6,154 bases of DNA from Neisseriales bacterium (lineage in GTDB: Bacteria; Pseudomonadota; Gammaproteobacteria; Burkholderiales; UBA11063). Below, piece after piece: positions 1 through 5,316 of the stretch. Location: NCBI GenBank assembly GCA_008017145.1, contig SSGY01000032.1, forward strand, positions 1-6,154, written 5' to 3'. The notes beneath the pieces are model-generated. The model saw nothing but the letters and a program-made list of their open reading frames with translations, did not search any database and had not been told where the DNA came from. Within the stretch, counting starts at the first letter, position 1. Each line of letters begins with the position of its first letter. Made by a program: the position numbers and the translations under genes.

Positions 1-180
1 GCTAATTGAAAGTGTTGGATGTCGGTTAATTTATCTACCACCATATTCACCTGACCTAAACCCAATTGAACATATATGGGCTAACTTGAAACGTTGCATT
101 AGGGCAAATGATAATCGACAGAATAATTTAAGTTTAGCTATTAAACAATCTATCGCTCAGCTATTTATAGGATAACTATA
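1..180 (+). mobile_element. Right end of an IS630-family insertion sequence (left part outside window)
   Basis: The transposase remnant at 2-175 shows that the left edge lies inside an IS630-type element. IS630 elements insert at TA and duplicate it. TA dinucleotides at 177-178 and 179-180, just after the transposase stop, are the likely outer boundary. The exact end is inferred, because the opposite terminal inverted repeat is not in the window for comparison. The convergent lipoprotein gene reads into this end and stops within it. Confidence 0.7.
2..175 (+). CDS. IS630-family transposase, C-terminal fragment (5' end outside window)
   Basis: An open frame runs from base 2 to a TAA at 173-175 and gives 57 residues with no start in the window. 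Residues 12-30 hold the IS630/DDE_3 hallmark LPPYSPDLNPIEHIWANLK. The Glu in NPIEH (residue 23) is the third acidic residue of the DDE catalytic triad in this family, which moves IS630/Tc1-mariner elements by cut and paste. The short tail after this motif has the usual length for the family, so the C-terminus looks intact. Whether the whole transposase is functional cannot be judged. Its last 11 bases overlap the 3' end of the opposing lipoprotein gene. Family assignment is firm from the motif. Confidence 0.93.
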   Translation, partial: LIESVGCRLIYLPPYSPDLNPIEHIWANLKRCIRANDNRQNNLSLAIKQSIAQLFIG

Positions 181-2360
181 TTCGTATTATCCGAATAACC
201 AGAGTATCCACTATTTGCATAGCTAGCAACCACACTAGTGTAAGTAATCGTACATTTGTCACCAGGCTGTAATGTAGTAGTTGCAGTACAAGTTCCACTA
301 AGATTCCACATAAATGGATTAGCTGTATTATTCAGCGATATAATCGAAATCGGGTTTGTACCAGTATTGGTATATTCTATCGATACAGTTTTTGCCGAAG
401 TATCGGAGCCTTTAAATATCGCAGGATTAGCTTGACTACCATCACCACTAGCCGTACCAGTTATACTAAAGTTACTAATACCAACATCTTGAGAATTAGC
501 CAATATAGTATAGTTATATAGATTTGACGTTGATTTTAGATCTGGAACACCTGTTTGATAATAAGTTACCTTAACTGGAACTATACCCATATCAGTCAAT
601 GGAGCAGCAATACTTGAATAAGCAACAGGACCTATAGCGACAGTAAAATTACAGCTATCACCCTGATTAAGTGTTACACCTTTTTTACAGATTACTGGAC
701 CACCAGATTCTTTGGTGCTAAACCATGATGTTTGAACATTGGCTGTACTTTCACCAGTTATAAAGCTTTCTAATACCGCTGGTGCTGCACCTGTATTTAT
801 CAAAGTAAAGACTTTTGATGAAATTGAAGCAGAGTCACCAAGTACTTTAAATCCTGATTCAGATGAAGTTAGTGCTAAAAGACTATTATAAGAGCTAGCA
901 ACATAATTAACATTCAGATAACGTGTATATGAGCTACCATCTGGTTTTTTACCTGTAAGTAAGAATACACCATTACCATTAGATTGAACTTGGCTATCGT
1001 TTATGTTTACGCTAAATGTACATGAGCTTTCGGCACTTAGCAGATTTGAACTACAAGGCTTTACTCCTCCTGTGAGGTTTACTGACGCTGTTGCTGTTGC
1101 AGAGCTTGCACCTGAGACAAACTGTATGCTTTGTACGGTTACTGGTAGAGAACCTGTTATTTGATTAGTTAAAGTTACATCTAGATTAGTACCTTGAGTA
1201 GCATAGAATGTCGGCGAAGTATAAGTATAACCGATAACTGGTTCTTTACCTGATTTGTACCATGCTAACGAAGTATTAGCTGAACTTACGGTTTCAGATC
1301 CGGATGGTGCATATGTAATTCTTAGGTTATCAGTATTCGTTGAGTTTTGAGGAATAGCAACAGTCACAATGCAACCAGAATTAGCTGTTAATTCAGAACC
1401 ACAATTATTGGCTAGAATAGTAGCACCAGTATTTGTACCAGTCAAAGAAGCTTGTATTTGAGTAGCTGTTGCTGTACCACTATTAATTACTGGAACCTGT
1501 ATTTGACTTTCTAAAGTTGAATTAGCAACTGAAGTAAGTCCAAGCGAGATTATTGGAGTGCTAGTTACTGTTTGTGCTCCTAGTTCAACACTACTAAATT
1601 TTTTCCCTTCAGAAGTAGATTGTGTATCTACTTCTATAAGATATGAACCAGTCGAAGAAAGCTTAGATCCCTCAATGCTTAGAGGAACATCTATATCATA
1701 TGCAAAAACAGTCATATTACCAACTGCTTCTTGAGTATCAGCTAAAGTTCGGTCTCTAATTGTTATTGCCGAAGAGCTTGTTGACGCAGATACTTTATAT
1801 GTCGAATTACCAGGTATATAATAATAAAGTGCCCGCGAACCTTTGCCTTTTCCATCTAAAGCTAAAGAACCTGTATTTGTAGTGAAAGGTACTCCGTTAT
1901 TTAAATTATTCATTTCCTGATATTGGAAGAGCTGAGTATAAGTTGCCTTAGTTTTGTTATTTGGGTTTTGATATTGAGCTTGAATCAAGTTTGAGCCCTG
2001 GCTAGAGCCGCTAGGAGTAACGATCCCAACACGACAAACACCACCAGCGGGAATCACACTACATCCACCTGCACTTTGAGGATCTATTACAATTTTATTG
2101 CTGCTATTACTACCAAGTACAGAATAGCTGATATTACTAATTGATTTTGTTGTATTATTATGAACAAACATTACTGTGTTGGTAGCGTTTTTGCCAAGCA
2201 CCGGAATAACACTTGGCGCTGAAATAGTTAATGGAACTTCGTTGTAAGAAGTTGTGTTAGGTGTTGAGCCTCCGCTGTCCGACTGGCCTCCACCACTGCT
2301 ACTGCAGCCAATTATTCCTGCGGTTGCTATCATGGAAAAAAGTAAACTTTTTGATTTCAT
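165..2360 (-). CDS. Cysteine-paired repeat lipoprotein, probably 3'-truncated by the IS
   Basis: This 731-residue protein starts at ATG 2358-2360 with an AAGGA ribosome site (2367-2371 on the complement) six bases upstream. It opens with a lipoprotein signal: K2/K4, a hydrophobic stretch 6-17 and a lipobox IIG-C19. Ser at +2 favours the outer membrane. A Ser/Gly linker (20-38) follows. The rest is Ser/Thr/Asn-rich and beta-strand-like, with Ig-like repeats of about 115-130 residues. Each ends in a cysteine pair around a turn such as LxPGDxC: C100-C109, C320-C330, C436-C447, C558-C570 and C691-C703. The segment about 150-280 lacks cysteines and may be a different domain. The pattern resembles ASH/choice-of-anchor-D type surface repeats (inferred). 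No enzyme motif is seen. The last repeat is cut short after NTNIVI, and the final three or four residues probably come from the IS end. A surface adhesin or scaffold role is a guess. Confidence 0.85.
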   Translation of the reverse strand: MKSKSLLFSMIATAGIIGCSSSGGGQSDSGGSTPNTTSYNEVPLTISAPSVIPVLGKNATNTVMFVHNNTTKSISNISYSVLGSNSSNKIVIDPQSAGGCSVIPAGGVCRVGIVTPSGSSQGSNLIQAQYQNPNNKTKATYTQLFQYQEMNNLNNGVPFTTNTGSLALDGKGKGSRALYYYIPGNSTYKVSASTSSSAITIRDRTLADTQEAVGNMTVFAYDIDVPLSIEGSKLSSTGSYLIEVDTQSTSEGKKFSSVELGAQTVTSTPIISLGLTSVANSTLESQIQVPVINSGTATATQIQASLTGTNTGATILANNCGSELTANSGCIVTVAIPQNSTNTDNLRITYAPSGSETVSSANTSLAWYKSGKEPVIGYTYTSPTFYATQGTNLDVTLTNQITGSLPVTVQSIQFVSGASSATATASVNLTGGVKPCSSNLLSAESSCTFSVNINDSQVQSNGNGVFLLTGKKPDGSSYTRYLNVNYVASSYNSLLALTSSESGFKVLGDSASISSKVFTLINTGAAPAVLESFITGESTANVQTSWFSTKESGGPVICKKGVTLNQGDSCNFTVAIGPVAYSSIAAPLTDMGIVPVKVTYYQTGVPDLKSTSNLYNYTILANSQDVGISNFSITGTASGDGSQANPAIFKGSDTSAKTVSIEYTNTGTNPISIISLNNTANPFMWNLSGTCTATTTLQPGDKCTITYTSVVASYANSGYSGYSDNTNIVIL

Positions 2361-2519
2361 TTTGATTCCTTATCTAAAAATTTTTTACATCAAATCATCT
2401 TCAAGGTAAAGTAATTTAAATTATTTAAATTTTAAGAACAATAAAAATTATCAATAGCTTGAGGTTAATTAGACGTTTGATGATGACATTATTATATGAT
2501 ATTAGAATTATTTAATTTA

Positions 2520-2561
2520 TGCAATTATTGGCACATTGAATGCAAATTTTGCAATGTTGAA
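2520..2561. repeat. 21-bp imperfect tandem repeat, two copies
   Basis: Copies at 2520-2540 and 2541-2561 agree at 15 of 21 positions by eye. Both begin TGCAA and end TTGAA. A perfect inverted repeat, TGCAAA-T-TTTGCA (2541-2553), sits inside the second copy. The 21-bp period is two helical turns, so the copies face the same side of the DNA. That would suit a paired protein-binding site, which is inference. Confidence 0.45.
2529..2544 (+). promoter_or_regulatory. Possible sigma54 -24/-12 promoter
   Basis: TTGGCAC followed by ATGCA keeps the required GG (2530-2531) and GC (2542-2543) exactly ten bases apart. It matches TGGCAC-N5-TTGCA at all fixed positions but one (A for T at the first T of TTGC). 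A transcript would start near 2555 and run about 250 bases before the phosphotransacetylase start. It lies within the tandem repeat, so the match could also be a by-product of that repeat or of chance. Confidence 0.35.
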
Positions 2562-2688
2562 TGATGCGTATTTATTCTCTATAGCATAGTATTTCGCATA
2601 CAAATTTTGAGGAGTTTTCGTGGGTGAGTATTTAGGGTTTAAGTTAATTTTAAATACTTTGAAATAGTGTTAATGTATGATTTTAGTC

Positions 2689-2718
2689 ATTACACCCTAA
2701 AGTTGATAATGTTATAAT
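2689..2718 (+). promoter_or_regulatory. Probable sigma70 promoter of the phosphotransacetylase-kinase operon
   Basis: A perfect TATAAT (2713-2718) is preceded by TGT, giving an extended -10. A partial -35, ATTACA (2689-2694, 4 of 6), lies 18 bases upstream. An extended -10 can work with a weak -35. The start would be near 2725, leaving a leader of about 80 bases before the ATG at 2806. Confidence 0.6.
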
Positions 2719-2805
2719 ACAATACTCTTAATAATGATTTTAGTTGGTTACTTGATTTAAAGTATTTAGCTAGAGAGCATATTTTCACTTATAAAGGACA
2801 TTGAA

Positions 2806-3711
2806 ATGAATTTAGACTTTTTGATAGAAAAGTGTCAAGCTTTTGGGCGTATTGAGGCGGCAATCGTTGATCCTCGTTCTGAAGTGTCTTTAAGTGGTGC
2901 TGTTCAAGCCTTTGAAAAAGGTATTTTGGAACCTGTATTGGTTGGACCTAAAGCCGAAATTGAACAGATTGCCAGTAATGCAGGGCTCAATATTAGCGCG
3001 CTCAGAATTGTCGATGTCAAAGATGATCAGGAGGCTGCGGCTAAATCAGCCGAAATGGCGAGCACTGGAGAAGTACACTGTTTAATAAAAGGTAGTCTAC
3101 ATACTGATGTAGTTATGCACGCGGTTTTACAACCACAGTATAATTTACGAACCAAACGTTTAATTAGTAGTTGTTGTCTAATGCATTTACCAACTTATGA
3201 ACGAATGGTATTTTTAGCAGATATGGTTATGAATATTGCTCCAACGTTAGAACAAAAAGTTCAGATTTTGGAGAATGCTGTTGATATGGCGCGAGCTCTT
3301 GGCTGGGAACAACCAAAAGTAGCAATAATTGCTGCAGTTGAAGTAGTAAATCTTAAAATGCCTGCTACGGTTGATGCAGCAATTATTTCCAAGATGGCTG
3401 ATCGTGGTCAAATTGAAAATTGTATTGTTGATGGTCCAATTGACTTAGATATTGCCATTTCACCAGAGTCAGCCAAAATTAAACACTTTAAATCACCAAT
3501 TATGGGAGATGCAGATATTTTGATTATGCCGGATTTACAAGCTGCCAATGCATTATATAAAGAAATGGTATTTATGGGTAAAGCTGATGCTGCTGACGTA
3601 ATATTAGGTGCTGCAGTGCCAATTGTGGTAACTAGTCGCTCAGATGATGAAGCTACGCGTCTGCATTCAATAGCTGCCGCCGCACTAATCGCACATAATA
3701 CAAGGAAATAA
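2806..3711 (+). CDS. Phosphate acetyl/butyryltransferase (PTA_PTB family), stand-alone form
   Basis: This 301-residue enzyme should move an acyl group between CoA and phosphate (acetyl-CoA + Pi to acetyl phosphate + CoA, or a longer acyl). It acts in the cytoplasm and feeds the kinase encoded next. Features that match the family are KGSLHT (95-100), NIAP (143-146), KMADRGQI (196-203), DGP (209-211), DILIMPDLQAAN (237-248) and GAAVPIVVTSRSD (268-280). The whole length resembles the C-terminal half of proteins annotated as bifunctional enoyl-CoA hydratase/phosphate acetyltransferase. The MaoC-like hydratase half of those proteins (normally about 150 residues) is absent. The ATG has AAGGA (2794-2798) seven bases upstream. 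The gene is first in a two-gene operon, with only two bases before the next start. Substrate length (acetyl, propionyl or butyryl) cannot be read from sequence. Confidence 0.92.
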   Translation: MNLDFLIEKCQAFGRIEAAIVDPRSEVSLSGAVQAFEKGILEPVLVGPKAEIEQIASNAGLNISALRIVDVKDDQEAAAKSAEMASTGEVHCLIKGSLHTDVVMHAVLQPQYNLRTKRLISSCCLMHLPTYERMVFLADMVMNIAPTLEQKVQILENAVDMARALGWEQPKVAIIAAVEVVNLKMPATVDAAIISKMADRGQIENCIVDGPIDLDIAISPESAKIKHFKSPIMGDADILIMPDLQAANALYKEMVFMGKADAADVILGAAVPIVVTSRSDDEATRLHSIAAAALIAHNTRK

Positions 3712-3713
3712 TT

Positions 3714-4910
3714 ATGAGTAATGCAGGTATTTTAGTCTTAAACTCTGGCTCAACGAGTTTGAAATTTGCTTTATACTCCTACGTAAATAACCAGTTACAC
3801 GTTGTTGCCCAAGGTGGTTTTGCTGGTATGCCAGCAAATGCAACTCTTTCTATTTGTGATGCATCTGGCGCTAAGTTTATTGATCTCAAGTTTTCTAATC
3901 AAGATAATGTTGATCATGAAGCAGCTTTGAAAAAACTATTGACTATTTTACAAGATAAATTTCCTGACCTAGATATTTCTTATGCAGGACATCGGATTGT
4001 GCTTGGCGGTGATAAATATCTAACCGCAACCAAACTAGATGATGAAAGCTTAGATTACCTTGAAAGTCTGAGTCAAATTGAGCCTACTCATCAATATTAT
4101 GAAGTGATGGGTGCGCGTGCATTAGCTAAAGTATTTCACAATATCAAACAAAGCGCGACCTTTGATACTTCATTCCATCGCACGATGCCAGAAGTTGCTG
4201 AATTTTATCCCGTTCCCGAAACAATTACTAATCATGGTGTGCGTCATTGGGGGTTTCACGGAATTTCATATGCTTACATTAGTTCTCAATTAAAAACATT
4301 GTTTCCTCACGCAAAAAAAGCAATAGTTGCACATCTCGGTGGTGGGGCAAGCTTGTGCGCTATGCAAGATTTTAAGAGTATTGAGACTAGTATGCAATTT
4401 GGTGCGATTACTGGCTTACCTATGGCGACTCGCTCGGGAGATTTTCCTGCTGATGCAATTTTCTACTTATTAAAACAAGGTTTTTATAATGTAGAATCTC
4501 TTGAAAAAGAATTAGAGAAGCATAGTGGTTTATTGGGCGCTTCACTTGGCTTATCGGAAGATATGCGCACTCTTGAAACTAGCGATAATGAGCATGCTAA
4601 AAAAGCTTTAGCTTATTTTGAATATGCGGTACTAAAATATATCGGTGCATATACTGCTGCCTTGGGTGGTCTTGATGCATTGATTTTTACCGCGGGTATT
4701 GGCGAACATGATGCTAAATTTAGGACACGTATATGTGAGCGTCTGACTTGGTTAGGTATTGAGTTAGACTATGAACAAAACCAACAGGCTGTTGGTGGTA
4801 GTATAGCGCATAAAATCAGTTTACCAAATTCAAAAATTGATGTCTATGTGATACCAACTAATGAAGAGTTAATGATTGCACAGAATGTTGTAGAATTATA
4901 TCTAAATTAA
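3714..4910 (+). CDS. ackA: Acetate/propionate-family kinase with altered acyl-pocket residues
   Basis: This 398-residue kinase has the usual length for AckA and is predicted to convert acyl phosphate + ADP to carboxylate + ATP, or the reverse. The ASKHA-fold motifs are present: NSGSTSLK (10-17), GHRIV with R94, FDTSFHRTMPE with D151, HWGFHG with H182, HLGGGAS (207-213), ATRSGD with R240, FTAGIGE (325-331) and PTNEELMIA (381-389). The key arginines and the Asp therefore look intact. Several normally constant positions differ: L97 in the usual GHRVVHGG, PTHQY for PLHNP (124-128), GISY for GTSH (183-186), ETSMQ for DTSMG (224-228) and GIGEH for GIGEN. Two fall in the acyl pocket described for the Methanosarcina enzyme. 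AAGGA (3702-3706) lies within the end of the upstream gene, seven bases before the ATG, so the two genes are probably translated together. Acetate is the default substrate, but propionate or another acid is possible. Confidence 0.9.
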   Translation: MSNAGILVLNSGSTSLKFALYSYVNNQLHVVAQGGFAGMPANATLSICDASGAKFIDLKFSNQDNVDHEAALKKLLTILQDKFPDLDISYAGHRIVLGGDKYLTATKLDDESLDYLESLSQIEPTHQYYEVMGARALAKVFHNIKQSATFDTSFHRTMPEVAEFYPVPETITNHGVRHWGFHGISYAYISSQLKTLFPHAKKAIVAHLGGGASLCAMQDFKSIETSMQFGAITGLPMATRSGDFPADAIFYLLKQGFYNVESLEKELEKHSGLLGASLGLSEDMRTLETSDNEHAKKALAYFEYAVLKYIGAYTAALGGLDALIFTAGIGEHDAKFRTRICERLTWLGIELDYEQNQQAVGGSIAHKISLPNSKIDVYVIPTNEELMIAQNVVELYLN

Positions 4911-4988
4911 GGAATGGTATGCGATTTATAGGCTACGATTATAGGTTAAATTATTTAATGCTATAACTGCATGATAGACTGATTCCTT
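4909..4988 (+). repeat. Nested inverted repeats after the kinase gene
   Basis: Four complementary arm pairs nest in order: AAGGAAT 4909-4915 with ATTCCTT 4982-4988; ATGC 4919-4922 with GCAT 4969-4972; TTATAG 4939-4944 with CTATAA 4961-4966; and TTAAA 4946-4950 with TTTAA 4954-4958, leaving a three-base loop. Together they could fold an 80-base RNA beginning in the kinase stop codon. No run of T follows, so it is not a standard intrinsic terminator. It might protect the 3' end of the operon message or be the remnant of a small palindromic repeat. Confidence 0.35.
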
Positions 4989-5019
4989 CAAAAGCATAAC
5001 AATTATTTTATGATACAAT
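4987..5019 (+). promoter_or_regulatory. Possible promoter of the small RiPP-like gene
   Basis: TTCAAA (4987-4992, 4 of 6 to the -35 consensus) lies 16 bases before TATGAT (5009-5014, 5 of 6). An alternative overlapping -10, TACAAT (5014-5019), is preceded by TGA and would be an extended -10. Either would start transcription about 25-30 bases before the ATG at 5053, allowing this gene to be expressed apart from the kinase operon. Confidence 0.45.
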
Positions 5020-5052
5020 TATGTTTAAATTAGTATTTTGAAGGTTACATAA

Positions 5053-5181
5053 ATGGAACATAGTAATAATTTAGATAAATTATCATATCAAAAGCCTGAA
5101 ATTACGCAACTTGATGTTTCTGAAGTTGTTAAATCTGGTGCGCATGGATTTGGTGATGGAGTGGGAGGTTTTGGCAGTTAA
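5053..5181 (+). CDS. Small RiPP-like precursor peptide (42 aa, lasso-type leader motif)
   Basis: The ATG has GAAGG (5040-5044) eight bases upstream, and the frame ends at TAA 5179-5181. The polar N-terminal part carries YQKPEITQLDVSEVV (12-26), followed by KS and a 14-residue tail, GAHGFGDGVGGFGS, in which seven residues are Gly. Lasso-peptide leaders carry a Y-x-x-P-x-L motif that binds the RRE (PqqD-like) protein, with a conserved Thr two residues before the core. Placing Y12, P15 and I17 on that motif puts position -2 at K27 and core residue 1 at G29. Asp35 is then core residue 7, a place where a ring-closing acid can sit. Against this, the leader Gly, the aromatic residue and the Thr are not conserved. 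PqqA-like and other short RiPP precursors share the KPxxxxLD look. No cyclase, peptidase or transporter gene is in the window, so function is unproven. Coding status rests on the ribosome site, nearby promoter and protein-like composition. Confidence 0.62.
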   Translation: MEHSNNLDKLSYQKPEITQLDVSEVVKSGAHGFGDGVGGFGS

Positions 5182-5316
5182 TAACCGCGTTTCTAAGTAA
5201 AGAGTAAATACTAAGTAATTAGGTAAAAAAGCTGGTTAAGTATTTATAATTCTTTAGTACTCTCTAGTTTATGAACACTATAAGAATAATCGACGATGCT
5301 CACTACGTAATACACT

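Larger units (their letters stand above)
2372..2805. other. Divergent intergenic region between the lipoprotein and phosphotransacetylase genes
   Basis: This very AT-rich stretch of over 400 bases has no convincing gene of normal size. It must hold the start signals for both flanking genes. For the + strand I see an extended -10 promoter (2689-2718) and a sigma54-like element (2529-2544). For the - strand, a TATAAT (complement of 2491-2496) is present without a good -35, so the lipoprotein promoter is not settled. A 9-bp inverted repeat with one central base lies at 2413-2431, about 50-70 bases upstream of the lipoprotein start. It consists only of A and T. A 15-codon GTG reading frame at 2620-2667 has a strong GAGGAG ribosome site but no other support. 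Confidence 0.6.

Noticed and set aside
2413..2431. Perfect 9-bp inverted repeat as an operator for the lipoprotein gene
   Set aside because: It consists only of A and T in very AT-rich DNA, so such a palindrome is easily expected by chance.
2894..3085. 63-codon frame on the + strand inside the phosphotransacetylase gene
   Set aside because: It lies wholly inside a well-supported gene in another frame, with no recognisable protein features.
4919..4966. Fifteen-codon ATG frame just after the kinase gene, with AAGGA upstream
   Set aside because: It is very short, has no motif, and overlaps the nested inverted repeats. The AAGGA is one arm of that structure, so a chance frame is more likely.
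5053..5181. Small peptide as a double-glycine-leader bacteriocin
   Set aside because: The GG is near the C-terminus with only three residues after it, and the leader lacks the usual LSxxEL pattern, so the lasso/PqqA-like reading fits better.
5201..5263. Possible terminator between the small peptide gene and the propeller gene (TAAATACT 5205-5212 with AGTATTTA 5239-5246; AGAGTA with TACTCT)
   Set aside because: The stems are A/T-only or short, have a 26-base loop and lack a T-run, so they do not stand out from the AT-rich background.
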